This document shows positions 13,756 through 24,941 of a stretch of 64,000 bases of DNA, in pieces; positions within the stretch are counted from its first letter, which is position 1, and each line of letters opens with the position of its first letter. The notes beneath the pieces are model-generated. The model was not told the DNA's origin and ran no database searches. It saw only the letters and a program-made list of their open reading frames with translations. Position numbers and translations under genes: made by a program. Origin of the DNA: Gigaspora rosea (lineage: Eukaryota; Glomeromycota; Glomeromycetes; Diversisporales; Gigasporaceae); the NCBI GenBank assembly GCA_003550325.1, contig QKWP01000501.1, positions 142,610 through 206,609 on the forward strand. Direction: 5' to 3'.

Positions 13756-14418
13756 TCTGTCACAACACAAACACAACATAAAAAGAAGGAAGGTAGTTTT
13801 TTTAAAAAATATGAGTTTAACATTAAATATATTTAATGCTTGTAATAATGTAATTTAACGCATTTAACACATTTTATATATGTATATATTTCCATTTTTA
13901 CGTATATTCTTAATATTTTTATTATATATATTTATATATTTTATTTGGCATTATTTTTAATATCCAAATCAAAACGTGTATAAAATTATTTATATATTAT
14001 TTTAAATTTAGATAAATTATAATCATTATTTATTAAAGTACAGTAGTATTAAACATATTTATTATTATTAAAAATAAGAATTTAATATCAAATAACAATT
14101 TTTATGTAATATTATTTATTTATTATCGTTTATATTATTATGATTTTGTAAGTTTTATAAAAAAAAGCTTGTATGAATCAATTTTAGTTGGCTAATATAA
14201 AAACATATTTATATGACGTTTACATCCTATGTATACTTTATCTTAACTAGCAATTAATTAGCACTAATGCTTAAAAATATTTTATAGTTTAGTTTTTTTT
14301 CATTCTGAAATATTTTATTATTGTATTAAATTTATGGGCTTTTTCATATGCTAATATAGTAAATTTGTAAAACCACCCTATTTTTGTATAAAATTATTAA
14401 TGCATTTGTTAAAATTGT

Positions 14419-14602
14419 AGCCGGTTATCGTAATTGAATCATAACCGGGTTTATCCAGTCATGAATTATAAACGGTTTGAAAGTTTTTTGAATCGATCGA
14501 CCGGTTTATTATAACTGGCTTAATCGATTTATTAAAACCGGTTCAATCCGATTAATCGGTTTATTAAAGCCGGTTCAATCCGATTAATCGGTCATTATAA
14601 CC
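14419..14602. repeat. Cluster of CCGGTT / CCGATTAATCGG motifs
   Basis: The motif CCGGTTNATTA and its complement occur many times in 180 bp; a unit containing CCGGTTCAATCCGATTAATC is present twice in tandem (near 14538 and 14571). The ends share only CCGGTTAT in inverted orientation. The layout resembles the subterminal arrays of the hAT-like MITEs elsewhere in the window, but no target duplication was found. Confidence 0.5.
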
Positions 14603-15024
14603 GGGACTTGTTGTATGAATGAGAGCCTACTATAAAGGGTCTATTTTACTAGAAAAAAATTATTAACAGCTGTTATCATTTTTTCTGGGACCCTGATAAA
14701 AAATTACACTATTACTGTATTATCATAATTCCTGGGACACATGTAAAAATTTGCCGAATAATTTTCGGCCGATCCGGTTAATAAAATGATAAATATAATA
14801 AAAATAGAAGCTATTTTTGTGTCATAACGGTTATTTTGCGATTGTTATAACAATTATTGCAACATATTTAAATTTCGTTCAAATGCTTTTCAACATATTT
14901 GGTACGCTTGGTTTGTACAAAAATTTATGGAAAAGAATGCTCTTGTCAACAACTAAACTTTATAGCAAATTTATTACACGAATAGAAAAAAGATACTGTA
15001 TATATATATAATATTCTAGTTGGT

Positions 15025-15300
15025 GTGTATATTCAAGTCATTGTATAGCCCTCAAAATTGTTACACGAATAGTTATCTCGGATTGTAATTCATACAAATA
15101 CCAGTCAGGTTTTTTTTCATTAAAGTTTTATATCGTTATGTTTGGCGAATATGGTTGTCCTGAAAACTATCAACATATTCATTTCTATGAAAGTGCTTGA
15201 TAAACCCAATTTATAAAAGACTTGCCAACGCCTAAGTGTCTGGCAATTTTCGAACTGATACGTAAGCCTTCAAAATTTTTTTTCAACGTAATGATGCTTT
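15025..15300 (+). repeat. Dispersed repeat, copy 1 (with 17378-17640)
   Basis: Shares an ordered series of matches with 17378-17640 in the same orientation, for example TATTCAAGTCATTGTATAGCC against TATCCAAGTCAGTGTATAGCC, then a TCAG-TTTTT-CATTAAA block and GAAAGTGCTT. No coding potential. Confidence 0.55.
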
Positions 15301-15731
15301 GAAAGTATCGTATTTCTATACTCAACCAGAGATATGCATATCAATATATAGTCTTTAATATTTATATTAGTTTATAATACTGCAATATTTATATTAATCT
15401 AATATATCAATTTACACCTGTTTTTTGAATCTATTATTCCCGAAATAATAAATCGGCCAAAAAACGCTCGGCCAATTTTATTGGCATCCCAGGAATTTAT
15501 TATTTTGCCGAATTAATGAATTATTTTATTATGATGTCAACCATATTTACATTATTTAATTTTTATTTAAATACTTGCTCAACTGTTTGGTGTGTTTAGT
15601 TTGTATGAAAATTTATGGGAAAGACAGTTCTTATCAACTACAGTAATTAATCTTGACAAGAAACATAATAAGGCACGGATATAAATTTATATATAAATAA
15701 TATATATAAATAGAATCTTACTAACTATAAC

Positions 15732-16870
15732 CAGTGGTGACGATCACCACTGTCACATGACCGTGTAACGACCAATTAACAGTTAATTATATATTGATCA
15801 ATGACATCATAATTACAGCACTAAAAAATTTATTAGTGACTATTTAATAGCATAATTGCTATTGTACACAATCATTTACTTAATACTTTAAGTGAAATAA
15901 AGTAAAATACATTAACCCATATGCACCACAATATCGTGACACTACCACACTTCTATACACAGCACAGTTTGTGTTGCTTCGCTGACGCTCAGCAACACCT
16001 ACAGAGTTCACTTCACTCACCCTGTAGTTGCTCGCTACGGCTATCGCCTCCGCTTCGCTCCTTTTTCCTAAATGCTTTGCCTAACACTAATCCCAGTTCT
16101 AACACTAACCCTAACCCTAAACCAACTACAATGTTACAAAGCAAAAAATCAACACAAAAACATACAGTAACAACAGTACGGTGAATCGCACCAAAACTCG
16201 AAACCAACAACAGAAGTATTCAATTAATGGCACCAAAAAGCAAAACATGATAGTGGTGAACGATTCACTACCCAAAAAGAAGAATTAGTACTGCATAAAC
16301 ACGAAAATGAAAATGAAACTGAAAAGAAAAGAAATACTTAACTGAATGCGTGACCCAAAATCGACTATGTTGAAGTACAACTAGTGAAAAAAAATGCATT
16401 AACTAAAAGAAGTACCAAATTCAGCAACGCTAACGATGAAAAAAAGATTATCACAGAAAGGCACTAATACTAATGACATTTACGACAAAAAAAAAACACG
16501 CATCAAAAGTAACAGCTGAAAGAAAAATACCAAGCTGGATGAAATGAAAAAAGAAACCGCATTACAAGTAAAACCACTGAAATGGACGATACCAGGAACA
16601 AAAAGAAAACACCAAACTGGACAACACCAATGACGAAAGAGAAAACCATGTTGTGAAGAATACTGAATAGGAGATATTAGGAACAAAAAAAGAAATACTA
16701 AACCAGACGGCACCAACAACGAACGGAGCACACACATTAAAATGAACAAACAATATAAAAAAAAATATATTAGTACTTATAAATAAAAAAAAAGAAAAGA
16801 AAAGCAAACAAGAGACGAAAAAAAATCAGGTTTATATTGTATTGTGTAACTGTGGTGATCATCACCACTA
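15732..16870. mobile_element. Hairpin-bounded A-rich element
   Basis: Both ends carry a self-complementary block inside an inverted repeat of about 29 bp: GTGGTGACGATCACCAC at 15734-15750 and GTGGTGATCATCACCAC at 16852-16868. The inside is strikingly asymmetric, with A far in excess of T on the plus strand over about 16090-16830, and contains diverged tandem units of roughly 90 bp marked by ACCAAACTGGACNNCACCAA. Frames on either strand are low-complexity and not convincing. No clear target duplication was found, so the element class is open. Confidence 0.5.
16103..16123. repeat. Interstitial telomere-like block (CCCTAA)
   Basis: Two CTAACC units and one CTAAACC unit in a row, the complement of TTAGGG telomere repeats. 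It lies inside the hairpin-bounded element, not at a chromosome end. Confidence 0.7.
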
Positions 16871-16915
16871 GTTATTTTAATAATTATTCATAAATATATA
16901 TAACATATTTTTTTA

Positions 16916-17375
16916 CATATGGGCTGATTTGAGTAATTCATAAGTAGAGCTTAATTTTTTTAAACTTTAAAGCTTAATAACTTCTGATCTACTAGTCCGT
17001 TTAAAATGATTTTACTACCAAAATGTTCGTCCCAAAGAGACGATTCCAACAAGCCCAAAATCATCAAAATCCAATCACAGGAACACGAGAAAATGCGCTG
17101 TCAAATAGGTGACGCACCTTTAGGGTTGGACAATTGGTTAGACCTAGGTCTAACCAATTGTACAACCATAAAGGTGCGTCACCTATTTGACAGCGCATTT
17201 TCTCGTGTTCCTGTGATTGGATTTTGATGATTTTGGGCTTGTTGGAATCGTCTCTTTGGGACGAACATTTTGGTAGTAAAATCGTTTTAAACGGACTAGT
17301 AGATCAGAAGTTATTAAGCTTTAAAGTTTAAAAAATTTAAGCTCTACTTATAGATTACTCAAATCGGCCCATATG
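16916..17375. mobile_element. Fold-back MITE, copy 1
   Basis: An almost perfect palindrome with arms of about 230 bp and its centre between 17145 and 17146; the innermost 30 bp (17131-17160) is perfect. Ends read CATATGGGCTGATT and the complement. Each arm contains the module ACTACCAAAATGTTCG ... ATTCNAACAAGCCCAAAAT ... CCAATCACAGGA found in the copies at 17754-18231 and 38832-46941. No coding capacity; the apparent frame inside is the arm read in both directions. Confidence 0.85.
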
Positions 17376-17377
17376 AT

Positions 17378-17640
17378 ATGTATATCCAAGTCAGTGTATA
17401 GCCTTTAAAAACTAATTTTATGTTCCATATAAATACTAGTCAGTTTTTCTTTCATTAAAATTTTAAGATATTTTATATTGTTCATATTTGTAAACATGGT
17501 TTTTCAAAAGTGATAGAAGTTTTTCAATATATCTACATCTTGAAAGTGCTTAAGAATCTGACTTTAAAAAGCTCTACTAATATCTAAATGTTTGCAATTT
17601 ATCAAACTATGATAACAATCCTTCTAATTTTTTTCAACTA
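17378..17640 (+). repeat. Dispersed repeat, copy 2 (with 15025-15300)
   Basis: Second copy of the 280-bp repeat, starting directly after the fold-back MITE. It diverges toward its 3' end. Confidence 0.5.
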
Positions 17641-17753
17641 TTTGCTAACAAATATGTTTCTTATTTAATTAGTAATGTCTAAAGTTATATTGATATTAGT
17701 GTTGGGTGAAAACAATATCATAATGTCATATGATATAATCATATGCCATATAA

Positions 17754-18231
17754 CATATGGGCTGATTATAAAATTGGCAATAACTTTTTATCTAGTGGCC
17801 TGTTTTGGGATAATTTAACTGCCAAAATGTTCAGTTTATTGAGAGGATTCTAACAAGATCAAAATTATTAAAATCCAATTACAGGATCCCGAGTTGTTGT
17901 CAATTAGGCAAAATTTTAACCAATAACCCTAATTATCTGACCAATGAATTGGCCGAACCAATGTTTGTATAACCTATTTCATTGGTTTTTTACTAAAAAC
18001 CAATGAAATAGGTTATACAAACATTGGTTTGGCCAATTCATTGGTCAGATAATTAGGGTTATTGGTTAAAATTTTGCCTAATTGACAACAACTCGGGATC
18101 CTGTAATTGGATTTTAATAATTTTGATCTTGTTAGAATCCTCTCAATAAACTGAACATTTTGGCAGTTAAATTATCCAAAACAGGCCACTAGATAAAAAG
18201 TTATTACCAATTTTATAAATCAGCCCATATG
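17754..18231. mobile_element. Fold-back MITE, copy 2
   Basis: Palindrome with 236-bp arms centred between 17992 and 17993, with the same CATATGGGCTGAT termini and the same internal module as the copy at 16916. The inner part of the arm is different (CCAATGAAATAGGTTATAC), so the two copies share the outer module only. No coding capacity. Confidence 0.85.
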
Positions 18232-19055
18232 ATATAGAATCATATATTATTTTGTTATATTATTACTGTATATGACCAAAATTAAGCTACCTTTTTGGGC
18301 AAAAAATTATACAAAAAAATGTAGGTGTAGCTTATTTTCAAATTGTTAAATTTTTTGAAAAATTGAAAAATATACTAATAAAAAGTTGTCTAAATAATAA
18401 CAAATTTTTACTATAAGTATATTTTGATATCCAAATTAAAATAGCTAGTAGCTAGATTATAAGTATATTAATAATAAATTTTTGAATTAGTTCTAATATA
18501 AATAGTTTTTTAGATATGTAGTTTAAAGAGATTCTTTATAATCCCAGGGGCTTTATAAAATAGTTGTTTACTAAATCAGTAAACAAACAATGATTAATAT
18601 AAATTTAGCATATAGACTATTATAGAATAGCTGTAGACTTAAATAGAAGTATTAAGAACTTTCTAAATATACATGATTTGCATTGTTCAAATTTGGTAAT
18701 ATCTAAAACTGTATTAGTATTTTATATATTTACCAATATAACTAAAACATTTGTAAATTTTTGTTAGAAATATAACAGTCATCTGATATATTACATGTAA
18801 AATTTTTACATATAAAATTTTAGTAAAATTACATATAAAATTACTATAAACTTTGAAGCAATAATGTTTTAACCTATATATTATTTAAAATTAAATTTTG
18901 TGATTATATAAAGCAAAAGAAGAAGAATAAAAAACCTTTTCTGCCAAGTTACAGTTCTGCTATTTTTGTACAAAATGAAAATGTAACTTTACCAAAACAA
19001 ATATTTGCCGATTTTAAAATGACAAGTATACAGTATATAAAAACATGCCCTAAAC
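18232..19055. other. AT-rich DNA with half a Tc1-like MITE
   Basis: From TA at 18264 a sequence starting CTGTATATGACCAAAATTAA matches the left half of the element at 37850-38157, including a shared TACTAATAAAAAGTTGTCTA block; the right end is not seen. 18870-19050 is the left arm of a long inverted repeat whose right arm is near 21125-21330. No gene. Confidence 0.45.
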
Positions 19056-19228
19056 AGAATCCTAAAATATATATAGATAGGTCAGATATTAGTTTGCTTA
19101 TTTTGGCATTTTTATACAGATCTTTTTTATTTATAGTAATTTTTGCTTTTTTTGAAATTTTTTTTGCAGATCTTCTATTTTTATAATTTTATAATTAACC
19201 TAATCTATCTATATATATTTCGGGTCCT
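19056..19228. mobile_element. MITE with 8-bp target duplication, copy A
   Basis: 173-bp element starting AGAATCCTAAAATATATA and ending in TATATTTCGGGTCCT. Flanks are CCCTAAAC (19048-19055) and CTTTAAAC (19229-19236), six of eight matching. Shares termini and internal TTTGCTTATTTTG and GCAGATCTT blocks with copies at 20492 and 29420. Confidence 0.8.
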
Positions 19229-20024
19229 CTTTAAACAACTTTACTTAGGTGATAGAAGTAGATTATCTTGTAAAAAAATGGATTATAAGGTGATCATACC
19301 TAATTTTGTGAATTTTTTTGTCACATATAAAAGTTCTTCAAAAGATTGTATTTATTTGTAAAATTTAATATATAAAAAAATTAATTTAGTATTTACTAGT
19401 AATGAAATTCACTGGTAATTATCCATTTATATATAATTATATATAGCAAAACAAATAAAAATTAAATCTCTTTAATATTAGAGTAAAAGTAAAGGTTAAA
19501 GATTAGAATAGAGCTTTATATAGTAAAATTTAGCAAGAAATTTTTTTTTATATAAAAAAAGTAGTTTCATAGACAAAATTTTTAGTTAGAAGTGATTTTT
19601 TAAAAAATTCTTGTTTTTGTTATACAAAATTGTTTTGTATATTATATCTGATCTTTAATTCTAATTGGATTGGTGAAATTCACTATTAGTGAGCATTAAA
19701 CTTATCCTGTATAAAATATAAAATCAATTTATTATTTAACTGTAAAATTTTTTTGTACTTTATATACTAAAAATTTTTTTTAATAATAAAGTACAACTCA
19801 TATAATTTATGAGAATTTAAAAGCCACAGTCCTAATTCCATAGATACATAATGAACTTGATTTTTTGTTAAGTAAATTGAACAAAGTTTGTTAAGTAATA
19901 TATTCATTATACTAAATTATATATAATATAAAATTTTTTACAGAATTTGGACAAGATTTTATTAATAAACTTAGCTGCTTATATATAAGGTATGTACAAA
20001 AAATTAATTTTATTTCTATGGACC
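19229..20024. other. AT-rich DNA, no gene
   Basis: No supported coding region. 19480-19700 resembles 21480-21680 in the same orientation, pointing to an old duplicated element. Confidence 0.4.
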
Positions 20025-20480
20025 ATGTATCTTGAGACTCTATTATTCGATTTGGACAATTTTGGTACCATTCGAATTGTCTTACTGAGACAATTCAAAT
20101 GATACTTAAATTATCCAAATTGGATCACAGAGTCATGAGATATACAATCTATGGAAATAGATTTGATTACAGAAAACACCTTATATTTCTAGATCCTGTA
20201 ATCCAATTTGGATGATTTTGGTGTCATTGGATTTATCTTAGTGAGACAATTCGAATAATACCAAAATCATCCAAATTGAATCACAGGATTATGAAATACA
20301 CAATCCTACAAAAATATATTTGATCTCAAAAATAATAAATATATCTTTTATCTTAGGATATTGTAATCTAATTCAGCTAATTTTGGTACAATTTTGGTGC
20401 TATTAGAATCAACCCAGTAAGATGATTTGAATGATACCAAAATTATCCAAATTGGAACATAGGATCATAAGATATCATGA
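20025..20480. repeat. Three tandem palindromic units
   Basis: Three units of about 155-165 bp, each with a self-complementary core of CCAAATTGGATNATTTTGGT type around CTTANTGAGACAATTC. The first two are closest; the third is more diverged. Similar to the core of the fold-back modules but not the same sequence. Confidence 0.65.
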
Positions 20481-20491
20481 AATATTATAAT

Positions 20492-20661
20492 AGAATCCTA
20501 AAATATATATAGATAGGTCAGGTTAATTATAAAATTACCAAAAATAGAAAGATCTACTAAAAACCTCAAAAATAAGCAAAAATATTACTATAAATAGAAA
20601 AGATCTATATAAAAAAAACACCAAAAATAAGCAGACCTATCTATATATATTTTGGGGTTAT
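20492..20661. mobile_element. MITE with 8-bp target duplication, copy B
   Basis: 170-bp member of the same family as 19056 and 29420. It begins AGAATCCTAAAATATATATA and ends in TATATATTTTGGGGTTAT. It is flanked by a perfect 8-bp direct repeat ATTATAAT (20484-20491 and 20662-20669). Confidence 0.88.
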
Positions 20662-20699
20662 ATTATAATCCACAGAATTAGGGTGATTTACGAAATTAG

Positions 20700-21080
20700 A
20701 TATGATCACCTTATATGTACTAAAGTTAAAATTTTTGGGTTTTCAATATAAAATAGTTTTTTTGACTAGATAACCTACTTTTGGCCCTTAAGCAATGTTT
20801 AGCATATGATTCTATTTAGGATAAGGTTGTGATGCTTTCTCAGACCTTTTATTAAATGAAAATAGGGTTAAAATTAAAAAAAAATTTTTTCTAAAAAATT
20901 TTTTTAACTTTAACCTATTTTTTACTTAGTAAAAGATTCAAGAAAGTATATTTTGACTTTATTTCAAATAGAATCACATGTCAAACAACTTTTGCTTAAG
21001 GGCCCAAAGTAGGTTACCTAGTCATAAAACTATTTTATATTAAAAACCCAAAAATTTTAACTTTAACACATAAATAACTC
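20700..21080. repeat. Long imperfect palindrome
   Basis: Arms of about 170 bp mirror each other around about 20890: TAAAATTTTTGGGTTTT and its complement outside, the GGTAACCTACTTT-type block and AAATAGAATCAC inside. A further single copy of the GTAACCTACTTT block follows at about 21095. Probably a fold-back element; ends and target duplication not resolved. Confidence 0.55.
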
Positions 21081-21852
21081 ATTTTTCTTACAAGGTAACC
21101 TACTTTAGTCGACTAAGTAAAGTTGTTTAGAGCATGTTTTTATATATACTTGTTATTTTAAAATTGAAAATATTTGTTTTTGGCAAAGTTATATTTTTGT
21201 TTTGTGCAAAAACTACAGAACTGTAACTTGGCAAAAAAGGTTTTTTTATTTTTCTCCTTTTGCTCTATATAATTGCGAAATTTAATTTTAAATGAATATA
21301 TAGATTAAGAATAATTTTATATGTATTTTATTAAAATTTTATATGTAAAAAATTTACTTCTAATATTGTATGCCAAATTAGATAACTGATAAAATAAAAA
21401 ATATATCAATAAAAAATTTTAACAATTTAATACAAATATATTGTAATACACTCTATAAAATCTGTGTAATATAAAATTAAAACAACCAAAAATAGCCTAT
21501 TCTTATTGTTAGGGTTGGAATGAGATTAGAGTAATTTATAAATAATAAAATATTTTATAGTAATATTTTGCAAAAAATTTTTTTTGTTAGAGCACAAAGA
21601 GTATTTCATAAGCAAATTATAAAGCACAAGTAATTTTTTAAAATATTGCTATTTTTTTGATTTTATGTTATATCTGATTCTACAATTTAATTGGTTTATC
21701 AAATGGGTGCACTATAATGCATATGCACCAAATTATAAAATTTTTAATAAAATATTAACCAATTTATATAAAAATTTTAAAATAGATATATTTTGTTTTT
21801 CTAAACATATTGTATAAAAATTGATTTTTTTAGTATCATTTTGACTAATTGT
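21081..21852. other. AT-rich DNA with right arm of a large inverted repeat
   Basis: 21125-21330 is the inverted partner of 18870-19050 (shared CTGTAACTTGGCA block). The span between them holds MITE copies A and B and the palindromes, so this may be one old large fold-back structure with later insertions. No gene. Confidence 0.4.
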
Positions 21853-22545
21853 TGCTTGATTACCCGAAAGTTAGTTACCCGCTAGCTCATTTTACCAACC
21901 TCATATCCCTGACAGAATGTTTCACCTACAGCATTGTTTGTTGACAGAATCTTTCCTCGACATACCATGTTTTCGACCTCCCCTTTCCTTGACAGGACAT
22001 ATTTTCGAAAAGACATTTTACTGACATGACGTATTTCAGAAAGAACATTTTTTCGATATGACATGTTTCTGACATCTTTTTCCGACAAGATCTTTCCCCG
22101 ATTAGAATTTTGTTTAAATAGATAGAGTGATATATTCGTGTTCATCACATCACATGATTAAGCACTCGGCCTAAATTAGGTTAGGGTTAGGGTTAGATTA
22201 GGGTTAGGTAAGAGTATAATTTAGACTGAGTTGATAGTGCTAGTAAACAAATGATGTAGTTGCATGATTTCACATAATGTGATGATTACTGGGTTTATTG
22301 TTCTTGTCAGAAAAAGTGCATTCAATAAAACTTAGTGTCAGAGAAAAGTCAAATTAGAAATATGGCATGTCAGATAAATGTCTTGTTAAAAATATAAGAT
22401 GTCTAGAAAAGGAGATGTCAAAAACATAGCATGTCAAAGAAAGATTCTGTCAAGAAAAAGTGCTGTAGGTGAAACATTCTGTTGGGGATATGGGGTCAGT
22501 AAAACGAGCTGGCGAGTAACAAACTTTCGGGGAATCATACCAGAA
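21853..22545. mobile_element. Fold-back element with inverted minisatellite arms
   Basis: The two 260-bp arms are inverted copies: the left begins near GATTACCCGAAAGTTAGTTA and the right ends in the complement of GATTCCCCGAAAGTTTGTTA. Within each arm a motif of TTTCNGACA/TGACATG type recurs every 20-45 bp, so each arm is itself a degenerate tandem repeat. The spacer between arms contains telomere-like repeats. Frames across the arms are translations of the minisatellite, not genes. Confidence 0.65.
22176..22208. repeat. Interstitial telomere-like block (TTAGGG)
   Basis: Five TTAGG/TTAGGG units, interrupted by one TTAGA, in the spacer of the fold-back element. TTAGGG is the usual fungal telomere unit; here it is flanked on both sides by ordinary sequence. 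Confidence 0.8.
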
Positions 22546-22549
22546 TCTT

Positions 22550-23290
22550 TTGACTTATATATACAGCAACAATTAATAATTATAATAAAAATTTTTATAT
22601 ATGGGAATAGAAATTTGTTGCACCTGCAATATGTAGCACCCCTGATTCTGACCAATCAAATCGCACTATGTTGTAGACAAAAAATTTTAAGATTTAAAAA
22701 TTAAAAATTTTACTAGTAAAATATAAACTAAATAAGCGATATCAAAGTACTGTATATAATGCAAAATTTTATTCTGAACAACTTTTTCTAAATCATAAAG
22801 TAGATTGTTTTAGTAAAAAAACATTTTTTAAGAAAAATCAAAAATTTCAAATGTTAGCACATATAAAACTTTTTTTTTACTAATATAATTTATATTTACA
22901 TTTAAGTATTACATGTAAATTTTATGATAAACAACTTTTTCTAAGTTAAAAATATAAATTATTTTAGTAAAAAAAAGTTTTATATATGCTAACTTTGGAA
23001 ATTTTTGATTTTTCTTATAAAACGTTTTTTTACTAAGACAATCTATCTTTATGACTTAGAAAAGTTGTTCAGAATAAAATTTTACATTATATGATATACT
23101 ATTTTATATATATTTTATACTTTATTAAGTAAACTTTTAAATTTTTAAAAAATAAAATTTTTTGTCTATAAAATCGTGTGATTTGATTGGTCAAAGTAGG
23201 GGTGTGACATGTCGCAGGTGCAACATATTTATTTTTCCTTTATATATAATCATTAAGTATTGCTATATATAAAAGTAAAAATAATACTAA
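22550..23290. mobile_element. Long fold-back element
   Basis: An imperfect palindrome centred near 22920 with arms of about 360 bp. Outer arms share GTTGCACCTGCNA and GACCAATCAAATC blocks, inner arms share ACAACTTTTTCTAA and AAAAATTTCNAA blocks. No coding capacity. Target duplication not identified. Confidence 0.6.
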
Positions 23291-23734
23291 AAAAATCAAT
23301 TTTTATATTGTTATAGTAAAGAGGCCTTCTTTTTACCAGTACTCCTTACTGTACAATAACATGGCTACAGGGATCCTTTATCAGTTTATAGTGATGTTCA
23401 GGAGTTAGGTATAATTTCTTAGTCTGCAAGAAATTATATTCTTCTCTAGAGACAGTTTATAATAGTATTACAATAAGAAATTATTGATTTTACTATTATG
23501 CGATAATAAACTTGATATTAGAAAGATGAATAGTTTCTTTATTAATAATTATAATAGGGCTATTCTTAGGTATCTATTCCTAAGAAATCCTAGTACAAGA
23601 TATATAATAAATATAAAAAGAAGTGGGATGTCTTGGTCTACTTTGACTAAAAGAAAATTCTATATTTTTTAAATATATTTTAGAATAAGCGTTATAGGCA
23701 TTGATTTATAATGATAAATATTACAATTATTAAG
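23291..23734. other. AT-rich DNA, no gene
   Basis: No open frame with recognisable protein features. Precedes a degenerate microsatellite. Confidence 0.4.
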
Positions 23735-23822
23735 AGTGATATAAGCAGTATAAGCATTATAAGTATTATAAGTAGTATAATTATTATAAGTGGTATAATT
23801 GTCATAAGCAGTATAATTGTTA
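23735..23822. repeat. Degenerate 10-bp microsatellite
   Basis: Repeats of TATAAGTAGT / ATTATAAGNA type. The array resumes after two MITE insertions (23988-23998 and 24329-24370). Confidence 0.7.
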
Positions 23823-23825
23823 TAA

Positions 23826-23984
23826 GGGCACTGACATTTATTACCTAATATCTATTTACTATAGGGGCTTACCCCCCACCCTCAGGTAAGATCTATAAAT
23901 AGAATTTGACCAATCAAATTTAACTAAGGTAAGATTTTTCTTGACCCCCACCCCTAAAATATTACCTAATAAATGTCAGCACCC
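23826..23984. mobile_element. Tourist-like (PIF/Harbinger type) MITE, copy 1
   Basis: 159 bp, inverted ends GGGCACTGACATTTATTA and complement of GGGTGCTGACATTTATTA, flanked by TAA on both sides (23823-23825, 23985-23987). A 3-bp TAA/TTA duplication with GGGC termini is the hallmark of Tourist elements. About 90% identical to 24777-24938. Confidence 0.85.
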
Positions 23985-23998
23985 TAAGTAGTATAAAT

Positions 23999-24328
23999 TA
24001 GTGATTTGAACCGAGAAAATTTTCCTTAATCGGTTAACCGAACTGAAATATTTGCTGTCAACCGATTCAACCGAATAAGATTACTTCATGTTTACTTTCA
24101 GGAATTCTCGGACCTTTACTCAAATTTTTGTCTTGTCTACTATTTTCATTCATTTCATTTCAGAACTTGTCGGGACCTTTGCTCTTTTGTGATGTCATTT
24201 ACATTATGTCAACCGATTCTCAATCAGTTGTACGGGTCAACCGATTAAGCATTTACTCAACCGGTTATCCGAAATTTATTCAGTTCGGGTCGGTTACCCG
24301 ATTATAGCCCAACCGGTTCAAATCACTA
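23999..24328. mobile_element. hAT-like MITE with CCGATT subterminal motifs
   Basis: 330 bp with ends TAGTGATTTGAACCG and its complement and a perfect 8-bp duplication GTATAAAT (23991-23998, 24329-24336). The subterminal zones are full of AACCGATT / CGGTTAACCG motifs in both orientations. The duplication lies in a GTATAA-rich microsatellite, which weakens it slightly, but the terminal repeats stand on their own. Confidence 0.82.
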
Positions 24329-24404
24329 GTATAAATATTATAAACTAGTATAAGTATTATAAACATTATGAACTTTTCTAAATGCTCAACTTCTCAAAAT
24401 AATA

Positions 24405-24486
24405 ATATACAAAAATATAATAATAAATACAAAATAATAAAATAAAATAATAATAAAATAAAATAATAATAAAATAAAATAATAAC
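24405..24486. repeat. AAT/AAAAT microsatellite
   Basis: Tandem AATAAAATAAAAT-type units in a row with little change. Confidence 0.85.
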
Positions 24487-24776
24487 TATTGTTCTATAAC
24501 AATATAATAAAAAAAATTGTTTAGAAGAAAATCTATCTACTCTAAAATTTTTATATAAATTAGTTAATATTTTATTAATATTTTTTTTTAAGTTTTTATA
24601 AAAAATTTACAAATGTTTAGCTATATTTGTAGGTGTATAAAATAAAAAAAAGTACTAATAAAAAGTTATTCAATTTGTATAAATTTTATAATAGATGTGT
24701 TTTGTTTTTTTCAAAAACTTTTCTTATTATATAAAATTGATTTATTTAGAATTATTTTGATTTTTCTATATAATAA

Positions 24777-24938
24777 GGGCGCTGACATTTATTACCTAAT
24801 ATCCATTTACTATAGGGGCTTATCCCCCCACCCCAGATAAGATCTATAAATAGAATTTTAGCCAATCAAATTTAACTAAGGTAAGATTTTTCTTGACCCC
24901 CCACTCCCTAAAATATTATCTAATAAATGTTAGTGCCC
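24777..24938. mobile_element. Tourist-like MITE, copy 2
   Basis: 162 bp, same orientation and termini (GGGCGCTGACATTTATTA) as the copy at 23826, flanked by TAA (24774-24776, 24939-24941). Carries the same internal CCCCCCACCCC and AGCCAATCAAATTTAACTAA blocks. Confidence 0.85.
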
Positions 24939-24941
24939 TAA

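Larger units (their letters stand above)
13756..15730. other. AT-rich intergenic DNA after the Sel1 gene
   Basis: No gene is supported. The stretch holds a CCGGTT-rich inverted-motif cluster (14419-14602), a 280-bp segment repeated near 17.4 kb, and a roughly 90-bp similarity between 14869-14960 and 15570-15655. These look like worn transposon fragments. Confidence 0.4.

Noticed and set aside
10942..13823. Several minus-strand frames of 70-180 codons
   Set aside because: Shadows of the repetitive Sel1 exon; they exist because 108 is a multiple of 3, so an open antisense frame stays open across units.
14419..14602. CRISPR-like array
   Set aside because: Units are abutting, palindromic and diverged, without equal spacers; the context is eukaryotic.
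17006..17227. 73-codon frame on the plus strand
   Set aside because: Crosses the centre of a near-perfect palindrome; it is a fold-back MITE, not a gene.
21882..22148. 88-residue protein with RKxVLS repeats on the minus strand
   Set aside because: Reads through the minisatellite arm of a fold-back element; the mirror frame exists in the other arm.
16103..22208. Chromosome end, suggested by telomere-like repeats
   Set aside because: Only two or three and five units respectively, both embedded in repeats and facing opposite ways; not terminal.
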